A stretch of 64,000 nucleotides of DNA from an uncultured Alphaproteobacteria bacterium (GTDB taxonomy: Bacteria; Pseudomonadota; Alphaproteobacteria; Rs-D84). The stretch covers positions 132,676 through 196,675 of the forward strand of contig CALXMU010000001.1 in the NCBI GenBank assembly GCA_944389555.1, read 5' to 3'. Positions 15,075 to 23,983 of this stretch are shown here, one piece after another (within the stretch, counting starts at the first letter, position 1; each line of letters begins with the position of its first letter). The position numbers and the translations under genes are program-made. Under the pieces are notes generated by a model. That model saw only the letters and a list, made by a program, of their open reading frames with translations, was not told the DNA's origin and did not search any database.

Positions 15075-17571
15075 AAATATCTTTTATGCGACAAATCCGG
15101 CAAAAATGTTAGATGCTTTATACATTGTTCTAAATGCGTCTAGTGTTCCTTTGTCTGATATGTTGATTTTTTTACCAAGTAGGCGCGCGGTACGTTCTGT
15201 CGAAAAATATTTAGTTGATAAAGCAGGACATAGTATAATTCTACCAAGGTTAGTTGCGCTGGGTGAAAGTGCAGAAGAAGATGATGAAGATGAAGAAAAT
15301 TTGGATGCAATATCAAATACTATGCGGCTTGTCGCAACGGCTAAATTATTATCAGCAGATGCAAGTATAGGAAATATAGCAACCGCTTTACCTGTAGCAC
15401 ATGATTTGTTACGCATGCAAGATTATCTTGAAAACGAGGGCGTGGACGCAACAAGAATAAATTGGTCTGAATTAGTTGATGAAAAGTATGCTATGCATTT
15501 TCAACGAAAGGCACAGTTATTAAATATATTATCTAAAGTACAGAAAGAAATATCGGATAACAGGCCGACTATTACTCAGGTAAGAAACGAAGGTATTCGT
15601 GCATGGATAAATAAAATAAATGAATACAAATTAGTCGTTGTATGCGGTTCAACCGCAAGTGTTCCGGCTACGGCCGATTTAATGGCTGCAATAGCATTCT
15701 CTGGGCACGGACGTATAATATTATCTGGGCATATTAGTGGAAGTGCACAGGATTTTGCTTTAAATACAAATCCATATAATGCAGAGTATAAATTCTTATC
15801 TCGCATAGGCGTTTCACCAGAAGATGTAATACCGATAGAAGTCGGTAAAAGCGCAATAGAATTTTTTAACTTTTCTTTTAGTAATAATCCGTCTCAACCT
15901 GTATGTGATAGAGATTTACAAAATTGTCATTTGATAAATTGTGAGCGTGAAAGTGAAGAAGCAGATGTTGTTGCAGAAATTTCTGCGCGTGCAATTAAAA
16001 AGGGAAAGACAGTTTTGGTAATAACTCCGGATGCAGCGGGTAATCAACGTATTGCGACGGCATTCCGTGCCCGCGGATTAGTCGCTGATTTTTCCGGGGG
16101 AATTCCTGGAACCATGACAGCGACGGGTAGGGCGATATTGAATAAATTTGATGAATGGATAGAAAAAGGTGACACTTCTGTTTTTGATAAAATATATTCT
16201 AAATCTGATTATGATTTAATGAAAACTATAACTTACATTATTGATGATTGCGGTTTTAGTTTTTTACCAGAATTTGTTGCGGAAGATAATATTTCTATTC
16301 AGATTTGGGTTGCGTTAAAGAATTTATCAGAATGCTTGAATGCGTTAAAAGTTCGTTTGACGCTTAGTGATGCGCGTTCTTTTGTGGCTGATTCTATTTC
16401 ATCTGTTCAGGTTCGTGAACAAATGGATGACACCGCTAGGATAGTTGTTTTAGGTACGATTGAATCAAGAATGCAAACTGCAGATGTAGTTATTTTAACA
16501 GGCTTAAATGATGGGATGTTTCCAGCGCGTGGATACGAAAATGCTTGGTTGCCACGTGATACGGCGGAAAAAATAGGTTTGCCGTCACCTGATAGAAAAG
16601 TGTCTTTGCAATCATTAGACTTTATGAATCTTTCTTGCGGGGCAGAGGTTTATTGGACGCGTAGCGAGTCATCTGGTGGTATAAAAACCGTTCCTTCCAG
16701 ATTTTTGTCTCGCGTTGCGGTACGTCGTGGCGACTACAATGAAAGTGAAGCGGTTGATATATTAAATTCTGTTCGTGGACGTGACGTTGTGTCCGCAAGA
16801 CCGCTGGATTATTCTGCACCGACGCCACCAGTGGATTGGGGGGATATATATGTAACGGAATTAGAACTTTTAATTCATAATCCATATGCTTTTTATGTGC
16901 GCCATATGTTACGTTTACGTGTTTTAAATGACTATTGGGCCGCACCTGATGCAAGAGATTTTGGAAATCTTGTGCACGAAGTTATAGAAAAAGCCAATAA
17001 TTTTTCTCCGAATGAATTAGTTCAAGAGATGGATAAACGGGCCATAGAAAAACTTGGTGCGGATAGTGTTTTGTTTCATTTTTGGCATAAACGTTTTATG
17101 GAAATTGCACCTGTGGTCGCGAACTTGATGACCGAATTAGTGGGTTCCGTTCCTGAGATAGATGGTTGTATAACCATAGACGGACATAATGTACGTGCAA
17201 GAGCAGACCGTGTTTGGGATGGAGGGGTGTTAGATATAAAAACAGGTGCTGTACCGACGAAGACTCAGTTAGAGCAGGGGAATATGCCGCAGTTGCCACT
17301 GGAGGCCTATATACTACAAAATAGCGGTTTTAATATTAAAACTACGGTAAAATCAAAAACGCCTGTCATGATGTTTTTACAATTAAAAAATAATGATGTA
17401 CGTACCATCAATTACGATTCTGTTATAACGCAGCAAATGATGGATGCAGCTGTTGAGAAAGTAAAACAAATGATAGATATTTTTCTTATTGGACGGGCAC
17501 CATACGAGTATCGACAAACCAGCGATTTGAAGTACAAGGCATATGATGATTTAGCTCGTTGTGATGATTAA
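15061..17571 (+). CDS. addB: AddB-like double-strand break repair nuclease subunit
   Basis: The 836-residue product resembles alphaproteobacterial AddB, the partner of the AddA helicase in RecBCD-like end resection. The N-terminal half has a degenerate helicase fold (FLPSRRAVRSVEKYL, ILPRLVALGE). The middle contains LTGLNDGMFPARGYENAWLPR. The C-terminus carries a PD-(D/E)XK nuclease: FGNLVHEVIE, RADRVWDGGVLDIKTG and QLPLEAY. The best start is TTG 15061, inside the end of engB; ATG 15106 would remove conserved N-terminal sequence. addA is not downstream here, where the convergent xthA lies. It is somewhat shorter than typical AddB (about 1000 residues), so it is a compact form. Confidence 0.85.
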   Translation: MVSNRNIFYATNPAKMLDALYIVLNASSVPLSDMLIFLPSRRAVRSVEKYLVDKAGHSIILPRLVALGESAEEDDEDEENLDAISNTMRLVATAKLLSADASIGNIATALPVAHDLLRMQDYLENEGVDATRINWSELVDEKYAMHFQRKAQLLNILSKVQKEISDNRPTITQVRNEGIRAWINKINEYKLVVVCGSTASVPATADLMAAIAFSGHGRIILSGHISGSAQDFALNTNPYNAEYKFLSRIGVSPEDVIPIEVGKSAIEFFNFSFSNNPSQPVCDRDLQNCHLINCERESEEADVVAEISARAIKKGKTVLVITPDAAGNQRIATAFRARGLVADFSGGIPGTMTATGRAILNKFDEWIEKGDTSVFDKIYSKSDYDLMKTITYIIDDCGFSFLPEFVAEDNISIQIWVALKNLSECLNALKVRLTLSDARSFVADSISSVQVREQMDDTARIVVLGTIESRMQTADVVILTGLNDGMFPARGYENAWLPRDTAEKIGLPSPDRKVSLQSLDFMNLSCGAEVYWTRSESSGGIKTVPSRFLSRVAVRRGDYNESEAVDILNSVRGRDVVSARPLDYSAPTPPVDWGDIYVTELELLIHNPYAFYVRHMLRLRVLNDYWAAPDARDFGNLVHEVIEKANNFSPNELVQEMDKRAIEKLGADSVLFHFWHKRFMEIAPVVANLMTELVGSVPEIDGCITIDGHNVRARADRVWDGGVLDIKTGAVPTKTQLEQGNMPQLPLEAYILQNSGFNIKTTVKSKTPVMMFLQLKNNDVRTINYDSVITQQMMDAAVEKVKQMIDIFLIGRAPYEYRQTSDLKYKAYDDLARCDD

Positions 17572-17577
17572 CATAAT

Positions 17578-18348
17578 TTAATCTATTTTTATCATCAAGC
17601 CGCAGTGGTCTGTTGGTTTTTCAGCTAAACGTGGCGCCATATCAATTTCACATAATTTGATAGATTTCATTGCTGTTCGATTCGCTAGGAAATAGTCTAG
17701 ACGCAATCCTTGTTTTTTACCTATTGTATCGCCACCGCGATATCCATACCATGTATAACCGATTTCGTCTGGATGCATTGTGCGCCATACGTCTGTCCAA
17801 CCAGAATCTAGCCAAGATTGCATAATTTCTCGCGCCTGTGGAGCGGCGATAGCAATACCAACGTAATTGGCTGGTTTCCATACATCTTTATCGGTTAAAG
17901 CAACGTTAAAGTCGCCACCAATTATTACTTGTTCTGGTGAATTTAAGTATTGGCTTATATAATTTGTAAATGCACGCATCCAATCTAATTTATACGGGAA
18001 TTTTGGAGATTCTATAGTGTCACCGTTTGGCATATATACATTTATTATACGTAAGTGTCCGTCAATAAGACATTCAATGAACCTTGCGTTTGTGTCTGGA
18101 TAATTCGGCAACCCTATGATAGTATCTTCTATTGAATACTTAGAGAAAACGGCAACACCATTCCAGCTTTTCTGTCCGAAAACCTTTATGTTATAACCAT
18201 ATTCGTCAAATATATTATGGGGAAAATTGGCATTTTCCACCTTAATTTCTTGAACGAGTATGACATCATATTCCCCGCCGCGTAAAATATCCATGAAACT
18301 TTCCGCGTGGGCGCGTATAGAATTGATATTTAGTGTAAGTATTTTCAT
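17578..18348 (-). CDS. xthA: Exodeoxyribonuclease III
   Basis: This is an AP endonuclease and 3'-exonuclease of base excision repair. The 256-residue product opens with MKILTLNINSIRAH. It shows VILVQEIKVEN (metal-binding Glu), GVAVFSKYS, NVYMPNGD, the NVAL pocket in GGDFNVALTDKDV, and ends in the RLDYFLANR and TDHCGLMI catalytic motifs. The frame is open 80 codons further upstream, across the divergent gene, but ATG 18348 matches the family start and usual length. Only seven bases separate its stop from addB. Confidence 0.95.
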   Translation of the reverse strand: MKILTLNINSIRAHAESFMDILRGGEYDVILVQEIKVENANFPHNIFDEYGYNIKVFGQKSWNGVAVFSKYSIEDTIIGLPNYPDTNARFIECLIDGHLRIINVYMPNGDTIESPKFPYKLDWMRAFTNYISQYLNSPEQVIIGGDFNVALTDKDVWKPANYVGIAIAAPQAREIMQSWLDSGWTDVWRTMHPDEIGYTWYGYRGGDTIGKKQGLRLDYFLANRTAMKSIKLCEIDMAPRLAEKPTDHCGLMIKID

Positions 18349-18417
18349 AATTGCAATCTTTTTCCTAGTGGGTATAATAAAGCCTGTCCAATATAAAAAC
18401 AACAAGGAATTTTTATT

Positions 18418-19998
18418 ATGAATATGTATCAATTGCTGGAACGGGCAGCAGCCACGTGGCCTGATAATTTGTTTCTGGTTCGTGAGAACGTTACGTTCGC
18501 AGGATTCATAGATTTGGTAAAGGCTCGTGCCACGTCTTTGCACGCAGCCGGAGTAAAGAAGGGTGATGTAGTTGGTGTGCTGGCACATAATATACCAGAA
18601 TTTCCGATAACTTTGTTTGCTATCTGGTATCTTGGTGGAACGGCGTTGCTACTAGATACAAATTTAACTCCGTTTGAGTATGATAACATGACGGCAACGA
18701 CGGATTGTCATATTGTATGTGCAGAAAAGTCGTTCTTTTATAAAACAAAGAATTTTACTTTTTATGACATAACTAAAAAAGATGGCAAAACCGATTCTAA
18801 ATTGAAACCTGCTGTATTGGAATCTTTAGATGTTGCAACTTTATCTTTCACGTCGGGTTCTACGGGGACGCCAAAGGTTGTACCGTTGACTCACTTTAAT
18901 TTGATAGAATGTTCAAATTCATTGGAAGATATGCATGAATGGATTCAGCCAGGCTTTATAATGTATGGCTTTTTGCCCATGTATCATATTTTTGGGTTCG
19001 CGGTTGAATTATTGGCTACGTTACATTATGGTGCAGGGGTATTGTTACAACCGACAGTCAATCCCAAAGATATTTTGGAAGATTTTAAGGTCTATCGTCC
19101 CCATGTTATTCCTGCCGTTCCAAGATTGTGGGAGGTTTTTCGTAATAAAATCATAGATAACATAAAAGCACAACGTAAGTGGTGGCTTGTGTCTATTGTT
19201 TTGAAGCACGGGAACTTATTAAAAAAGATAGGTCTTGGCGCCTTGGTACGAAAGGTACAACAACCTGTTTTGAACGTTTTTGGTGGTCGGGTAAGTTTAT
19301 TGATTGCTGGTGGGGCCGCAACAAAACCAGAAGTAGAAACTTTCTATGAACGCTTGGGTTTAACTTTTATACAGGGTTATGGTTTAACGGAAACCGTTGG
19401 ACCTATTTGTATTTCAAAACCAACTAAAAAACGTTTCCCATTTGCTTTTGGTGGGCCAACAACAAATAATGAATGCGAAATTCGTGATAAAAACGAAGAT
19501 GGCGTTGGTGTTTTGTGGTTGCGCGGTCATCAGGTGTTTGGCGGATATCTGAACAATCCAGGGGTAAACGCTGAGGTGTTTGATGAACGTGGTTTCTTTA
19601 ATACTGGTGATATGGTTACTATGGATAAAAATGGTGAGTTGCACTTCGCTGGTCGTAAAAAGCAGGTTATCGTTTTGGATTCGGGTAAAAATGTTTATCC
19701 AGATGAATTAGAAGCGATGTTCATTGAAATTCCTGGTGTGAAAAACGTTGCTGTTTTTGAACATAAGGTAAAAAACAAAACCGTAACTTATGGGGTATTT
19801 AGTGTAGAACCAACAATGACTCTTGAAAAGTTGGCTGCCGCAGTTGCTCAAGCGAATAAGAAAGTTGCTTCTTATAAATGGGTGACACATTTTGCAATGA
19901 CTACGGATGATTTACCTTTAACAAGTACACAAAAAGTAAAGCATCATGTTGTTCGTCAGAACCTGATTGATGGCAAATATCCGATTAGAAAGGAATAA
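18418..19998 (+). CDS. AMP-dependent acyl-CoA synthetase/ligase
   Basis: This adenylate-forming enzyme of 526 residues probably activates fatty acids. The P-loop SFTSGSTGTPKVVPLTH, the adenine motif GYGLTETVGP, the hinge region FFNTGDMVTMDKNGELHFAGRKKQVIV and the C-terminal catalytic lysine in LTSTQKVKHH are all in order. The MYHIFGFAVELLATLHYGAG stretch is typical of long-chain acyl-CoA or acyl-ACP ligases. Substrate chain length, and whether CoA or ACP is the acceptor, cannot be read from the sequence. It is transcribed away from xthA and ends at a clear terminator, so it is likely a single-gene unit. Confidence 0.88.
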   Translation: MNMYQLLERAAATWPDNLFLVRENVTFAGFIDLVKARATSLHAAGVKKGDVVGVLAHNIPEFPITLFAIWYLGGTALLLDTNLTPFEYDNMTATTDCHIVCAEKSFFYKTKNFTFYDITKKDGKTDSKLKPAVLESLDVATLSFTSGSTGTPKVVPLTHFNLIECSNSLEDMHEWIQPGFIMYGFLPMYHIFGFAVELLATLHYGAGVLLQPTVNPKDILEDFKVYRPHVIPAVPRLWEVFRNKIIDNIKAQRKWWLVSIVLKHGNLLKKIGLGALVRKVQQPVLNVFGGRVSLLIAGGAATKPEVETFYERLGLTFIQGYGLTETVGPICISKPTKKRFPFAFGGPTTNNECEIRDKNEDGVGVLWLRGHQVFGGYLNNPGVNAEVFDERGFFNTGDMVTMDKNGELHFAGRKKQVIVLDSGKNVYPDELEAMFIEIPGVKNVAVFEHKVKNKTVTYGVFSVEPTMTLEKLAAAVAQANKKVASYKWVTHFAMTTDDLPLTSTQKVKHHVVRQNLIDGKYPIRKE

Positions 19999-20011
19999 AA
20001 AAATATCAAAT

Positions 20012-20045
20012 AAAAAGCTCCTGCAAAAGCAGGGGCTTTTTTTAT
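20012..20045 (+). terminator. Terminator after the acyl-CoA ligase
   Basis: AAAAAGCTCCTGC pairs with GCAGGGGCTTTTT (one T-G pair) around an AAAA loop. Its A- and T-rich ends suit it for stopping transcription from both sides, including mnmE on the opposite strand. Confidence 0.9.
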
Positions 20046-20049
20046 TGTG

Positions 20050-21360
20050 TCATTTACCTAGACATAGTTGACAAAATGTTGCGTCCATCACTTCTGTTGC
20101 AGTTATCGTTCCTAATATTTTCCCTATGCTATCTGCTGCGCGTCTGGTATGTTCAGAAAATATGTCATAATTATCAGCAGGAGTTTCTAACGCATTTTTT
20201 AATTCAGATGCTGCATCAACTAATAAACTCATAGTGCGATTATTTACTGCAACACTTGATTCTGTGTTAGATGTCAATGCAGCAATTTTTTCTTTTATAA
20301 CACTGATTAAAGTATCAATACCAAAACCTGTTTTTGCAGAGATATGTATTGCATCGGGAATTGATTTCGTATCACTTAAATCCGATTTATTTATGACTAA
20401 AATTTCATTATCAGAAAGTTGTGGAGTTTTTGTTTTTTTTGTTCCGTCTATAACGCGCAAGATTAAATTTGCATTTTCTATTTCTGATTGTGTACGTTCA
20501 ATACCTATTTTTTCAATTGTGTCTGATGTTTCGCGTAATCCAGCAGTATCAGATAAATTTACTAAGTATCCGCCAATATCAAGAGATGCTGATACAACAT
20601 CCCGAGTTGTACCGGGAATGTCGGATACTATTGCGCGATTAGATCCAAGTATTGCGTTGAACAATGATGATTTTCCAACGTTTGTATCGCCGACTAATGC
20701 TATATTAAATCCGCCGCGGATAGCACGTACAGCCGTATAGCGCGATAATGCATTGTCGATTTCTGTATGCAATTTTTTTGTTTTTGTGCGAATCGTTTTT
20801 TCTATGTTTGCCGGTAATTCATCTTCCGCGTAATCTAACATTGCTGCTGCATAAGCCGAAATTTCTATCATTTGCTTACGCCAATTGTCATATATTTTGC
20901 TGTCGCCGCCCATCATTGAAGAAAGTGCGCTTTTTCGCTGAGCATCTGTTTGGGCGTCCAATAGTGCGGCCAAACCATCTACATCGGCTAAATCCATTTT
21001 TCCGTTATAAAATGCACGTCTGGAAAATTCACCGGGGTTCGCCATGCGAGCCCCAATTTTTGATAGGTAGTCAAATATTTTATCAATAACTGCTGGGGCG
21101 CCATGGGAATAAATTTCAATTATATCTGTTCCTGTAAAAGACGCAGGCGCAGAAAAATAAGTCGCAATAATTTGGTCAATTATTTCGCCGTTTATATCAA
21201 ACATATTTGCAAAATATGCGTGTCGTGTATCTGCTGTTTTGCGATTCGTTATACGTAAGAAAAGCGTATATAAATCGTCGCCTGATACGCGTATTACTGC
21301 AACACCTGATTTCCCATGCCCGCTAGATAAGGCGAAAATAGTTTCGTTATTATTACTCAT
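20050..21360 (-). CDS. mnmE: tRNA modification GTPase MnmE
   Basis: MnmE (TrmE) works with MnmG to add a (carboxymethyl)aminomethyl group to the wobble uridine of several tRNAs. The 436-residue product has the N-terminal tetrahydrofolate-binding domain (TIFALSSGHGKSGVAVIRVSG). The inserted G domain (about 215-370) has GDTNVGKSS, the potassium-loop region IPGTTRD, DTAG and NKSD. It ends in the helical C-terminal CQLCLGK, which supplies the catalytic cysteine. It is shorter than the usual 450-455 residues. It starts two bases after ruvA and is likely co-transcribed with it. Confidence 0.96.
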   Translation of the reverse strand: MSNNNETIFALSSGHGKSGVAVIRVSGDDLYTLFLRITNRKTADTRHAYFANMFDINGEIIDQIIATYFSAPASFTGTDIIEIYSHGAPAVIDKIFDYLSKIGARMANPGEFSRRAFYNGKMDLADVDGLAALLDAQTDAQRKSALSSMMGGDSKIYDNWRKQMIEISAYAAAMLDYAEDELPANIEKTIRTKTKKLHTEIDNALSRYTAVRAIRGGFNIALVGDTNVGKSSLFNAILGSNRAIVSDIPGTTRDVVSASLDIGGYLVNLSDTAGLRETSDTIEKIGIERTQSEIENANLILRVIDGTKKTKTPQLSDNEILVINKSDLSDTKSIPDAIHISAKTGFGIDTLISVIKEKIAALTSNTESSVAVNNRTMSLLVDAASELKNALETPADNYDIFSEHTRRAADSIGKILGTITATEVMDATFCQLCLGK

Positions 21361-21362
21361 AT

Positions 21363-21941
21363 TTATTTATTCCCACTGATTTCCTTTAATGCCATTGGAA
21401 CAAGTTTTGATATGTCGGCAGAAGGATTTTCTTTTACTAGTTTTTGTGCTATATCAATTATGTCTAATCTTCTATATCCCAAAGATTCTAACGCAGCCAG
21501 CAAATCAGGCATGGCGGAAACTTCTGATTCGGATGTGTTAATTTCAAAAGATGTGCCACCAAGCTTATTCTTTAACTCCAATATAATTTTTTCTGCAACT
21601 TTTTTCCCGACCCCAGGAGCTGTCGCTATTGTTTTTGCATCACCAGTTGCAATTGCAGACATTAAAGTATCGGTTTTTATAGTGCCCATTATCGCCAACG
21701 CGACTTTGGGGCCGACACCAGATACGCCGGTTAGTTGGTTGAATAAGTTTTGCCCAGCGATAGTTGAAAAACCAAATAGCCTAATAGAATCTTCTCTTAC
21801 AACTGTTTCTATCCAAAGCGAAACAGTTGATTTAGGTGTTAAATATTCTGGGGTATAAACTTTATATCCTACGTCGTGTACCATTAAAATGACAAAACCA
21901 TCACCTATATAATCAACTATGCCTTGCAATTTCCCAATCAT
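21363..21941 (-). CDS. ruvA: Holliday junction branch migration protein RuvA
   Basis: RuvA tetramers bind Holliday junctions and load RuvB. The 192-residue product has the N-terminal OB fold (MIGKLQGIVDYIGDGFVILMVHDVGYKVY). The tandem helix-hairpin-helix domain follows, with TGVSGVGPKVALAIM and APGVGKKVAEKIILELK, then the C-terminal RuvB-binding domain (LLAALESLGYRR). ruvB is not adjacent; mnmE follows instead. ruvC lies close by on the other strand beyond yebC, so the usual ruvCAB cluster has been rearranged. Confidence 0.96.
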   Translation of the reverse strand: MIGKLQGIVDYIGDGFVILMVHDVGYKVYTPEYLTPKSTVSLWIETVVREDSIRLFGFSTIAGQNLFNQLTGVSGVGPKVALAIMGTIKTDTLMSAIATGDAKTIATAPGVGKKVAEKIILELKNKLGGTSFEINTSESEVSAMPDLLAALESLGYRRLDIIDIAQKLVKENPSADISKLVPMALKEISGNK

Positions 21942-21991
21942 TTGTTATCCTTTTGTCGTAATTTTAATCAAATAAAAGTAAAAGGTCAAAT

Positions 21992-22708
21992 ATGAGTGGA
22001 CATAGTAAATGGCATAACATTCAGCACAAAAAAGGTGCTGTGGATGCAGCGCGCAGCGGTTTGTTCACAAAACTTGCGCGTGAAATAACGATGGCGGCAA
22101 AATTGGGTGATAAAAACCCGGATAACAATCCTCGTTTAAGATTGGCGGTTTTAAACGCTCGTAAAAATTCTATGCCGAATGATAATATTAAGCGCGCAAT
22201 TGAAAAGGCATCTGGTTCTAATACAGAAAATTATGTTGCAGTTCGTTACGAAGGATACGGACCTGGTGCAGTTCCCGTTATAGTTGAAGCCTTAACTGAT
22301 AATCCGCGTCGTACCGTGCCAGAAGTTCGTAATATATTTGCTAAAAACGGTGGGAATATGGGAGAAGAGGGAAGCGTAGTATTTATGTTTACTCGTGCCG
22401 GTCAGATTTTCTATCCTGCATCAATCGGTAAAACTGAAGACGAGATGATGGAAATCATTATGGATGTAAACGCAGATAATTTAGAAACGTCTGAAGAAGG
22501 TTTTATAATTACAACGAAACCTGATGATTTTATAAACGTTCAAAAGGCTTTGGCAGATAAGTTGGGTGAACCAGAAAATGCAGAATTAACTTGGTTGCCG
22601 AATATGCCTATGGACCTAGACGACGAAACTTATGCAAAAGTTGAAAAATTGGTAGATGCTTTGGACGATAACGATGATGTTCAGAAAGTGTTTACTGCAG
22701 CGGCATAA
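21992..22708 (+). CDS. yebC: YebC/PmpR family protein
   Basis: The YebC/TACO1 family binds RNA or DNA; members have been described as transcriptional regulators and more recently as translation factors helping at difficult peptide stretches. The 238-residue product starts with the invariant MSGHSKWHNIQHKKGAVDAAR and contains VRYEGYGPGAVPVIVEALTDN and KNGGNMGEEGSV. The length is normal. It is divergent from ruvA and is followed by a terminator and then ruvC, the order often found in bacteria (yebC-ruvC). Confidence 0.96.
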   Translation: MSGHSKWHNIQHKKGAVDAARSGLFTKLAREITMAAKLGDKNPDNNPRLRLAVLNARKNSMPNDNIKRAIEKASGSNTENYVAVRYEGYGPGAVPVIVEALTDNPRRTVPEVRNIFAKNGGNMGEEGSVVFMFTRAGQIFYPASIGKTEDEMMEIIMDVNADNLETSEEGFIITTKPDDFINVQKALADKLGEPENAELTWLPNMPMDLDDETYAKVEKLVDALDDNDDVQKVFTAAA

Positions 22709-22733
22709 GTTTTTATATTTTGCACACTGAAAT

Positions 22734-22763
22734 AAAAAGTGTCGCCAAAGCGGCACTTTTTTT
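22734..22763 (+). terminator. Terminator between yebC and ruvC
   Basis: AAAAAGTGTCGC pairs with GCGGCACTTTTT (one G-T pair) around a CAAA loop and runs into T residues. It separates ruvC transcription from yebC. Confidence 0.88.
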
Positions 22764-22782
22764 GTATTATATATGAATAAAG

Positions 22783-23271
22783 ATGATAAAAATGACACGG
22801 ATTCTTGGAATTGATCCTGGTTTGTTACATACAGGTTGGTCTGTAATTGATTCAAAAGGCGCAGAACGTCATTACATGGCAAGTGGGGTAATTCTGCCGA
22901 AAACAACTTTATCTCTGCCCGAACGTTTGACCGAAATCTTTCGGGGGGTAACTGATTTGTGTGAAAAGTTTTCACCTGATGTATGTAGTATAGAAATAAC
23001 ATTCGTGAACCAAAATCCAAAAACTACTCTAATTTTAGGTCATGCTCGTGCTGCTGCGATAGTTGCTGTTGCAAACTGCGGTATTCCTATATTTGAATAT
23101 GAACCAAACAAAATAAAAAAGGCTTTAACATCTGCTGGACATGCTGATAAGGAACAAGTTTATAAAATGATAAAAATTTTGTTACCAATGGCTAACCCTA
23201 AATCTTCAGATGAAAGCGATGCAATTGCTATAGCTTTGGCTCACGCAAATATGAGCAGATTCACATTTTAA
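22783..23271 (+). CDS. ruvC: Crossover junction endodeoxyribonuclease RuvC
   Basis: RuvC resolves Holliday junctions by paired nicks. The 162-residue product has the RNase-H-like catalytic residues in the expected places: GIDPGLLHTGW, CSIEITF, and the acidic pair in SSDESDAIAIALAH. Two in-frame starts are possible, ATG 22783 and ATG 22792; the shorter form begins MTRILGIDPG and matches the family better. The message must start close to the ATG, because the yebC terminator ends only 20-30 bases upstream. Confidence 0.95.
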   Translation: MIKMTRILGIDPGLLHTGWSVIDSKGAERHYMASGVILPKTTLSLPERLTEIFRGVTDLCEKFSPDVCSIEITFVNQNPKTTLILGHARAAAIVAVANCGIPIFEYEPNKIKKALTSAGHADKEQVYKMIKILLPMANPKSSDESDAIAIALAHANMSRFTF

Positions 23272-23321
23272 GAAATATCTTTTTGTGATATAATTGTATC
23301 GTGCAACCAAAGGGGAATCTT

Positions 23322-23600
23322 ATGAAAAACGATTTTCAAGAAAAATGTGTTATGAAATTATTATCAAAACAGCGTATTTTATTTCGTGCTTTCGCTGTAA
23401 ATACTATTTTGGTTTTATTGATTTGGTTGCTAACATTTTTCCCAGAATTATTGTATATAGGTGTTTGGGCAACCGGTGTTTCGGCACCAATGTTTTATGT
23501 TTATGCTGTTGGGACCCTTGCATTATGGGGATTGGCAGGTGTAATCTTTTTCTTAGTGCCTGCTATTGCAATATGGTGGGAAAGAAAAATAATGAAATAA
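23322..23600 (+). CDS. Small two-span membrane protein
   Basis: This 92-residue protein is not recognised. ATG 23322 is preceded by AAAGGGG at an ideal distance; a GTG at 23301 opens the same frame but has no such site. Two hydrophobic segments (about 22-42 and 57-80) are separated by a short loop, and the product ends in a basic WWERKIMK tail. It lies between ruvC and a bidirectional terminator. Possibly an inner-membrane protein of the 2TM-domain type, but nothing shows its function. Confidence 0.65.
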   Translation: MKNDFQEKCVMKLLSKQRILFRAFAVNTILVLLIWLLTFFPELLYIGVWATGVSAPMFYVYAVGTLALWGLAGVIFFLVPAIAIWWERKIMK

Positions 23601-23617
23601 TTTTATGAAATTCGTTT

Positions 23618-23656
23618 GCTGTATACGTTGATAAACGCCGTATACAGCCTTTTTTA
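23618..23656. terminator. Bidirectional terminator
   Basis: GCTGTATACG and CGTATACAGC form a perfect ten-base-pair stem around an 11-base loop. Downstream T residues serve the plus strand and the mirrored A-rich side serves the dciA-like gene ending at 23654. Confidence 0.8.
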
Positions 23657-23983
23657 TTTTCTAAAACTTATTTTTGCAACGGCATCGCGACCAAAGTATT
23701 TGTTTATTTTTTCTTTTATTTCTTCGGACATATACGATAATTGTAAGGTAAGAGCAGGGTTGCTTGGACGTAAAGTTATGTTTAACCGTCCGTCTTTCAT
23801 TTTCTTTATTGCAGCAATTGTTGCAATATTTGCAATTTCTGACCCCATTATTTTTTCCCAACGTTTGACTAAATCTGCGTCAGAGGCTCGTGTCCCAAAC
23901 ATTTGCATTAACTCACCCATTGCACTGGCAATGGTCATGGGGCGCTTGGAACGTTTGTCAAAATTATTTGGTTGGTTTGACAT
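23654..23983 (-). CDS. DUF721 / DciA-like protein
   Basis: The 109-residue product fits the DUF721 family, whose best-studied member, DciA, helps load the replicative helicase in bacteria lacking DnaC. Family features visible are LVKRWEKIMGSEIANIA near residues 38-54, followed by GRLNITLRPSNPALTLQLSYMSEEIKEKIN and a C-terminal beta strand with KISF. It starts inside the last 20 bases of mltA on the same strand. The helicase-loading role is known for the family and not shown here. Confidence 0.8.
   Translation of the reverse strand: MSNQPNNFDKRSKRPMTIASAMGELMQMFGTRASDADLVKRWEKIMGSEIANIATIAAIKKMKDGRLNITLRPSNPALTLQLSYMSEEIKEKINKYFGRDAVAKISFRK

Noticed and set aside
15084-15416. Minus-strand frame inside addB, and similar antisense frames in recA, mutL, secD, ftsK and rarA
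   Set aside because: These mirror the codon pattern of the real genes on the other strand; none has a ribosome site or recognisable protein.
18349-18588. N-terminal extension of xthA
   Set aside because: It overlaps the divergent acyl-CoA ligase and would add 80 residues before the conserved first strand.
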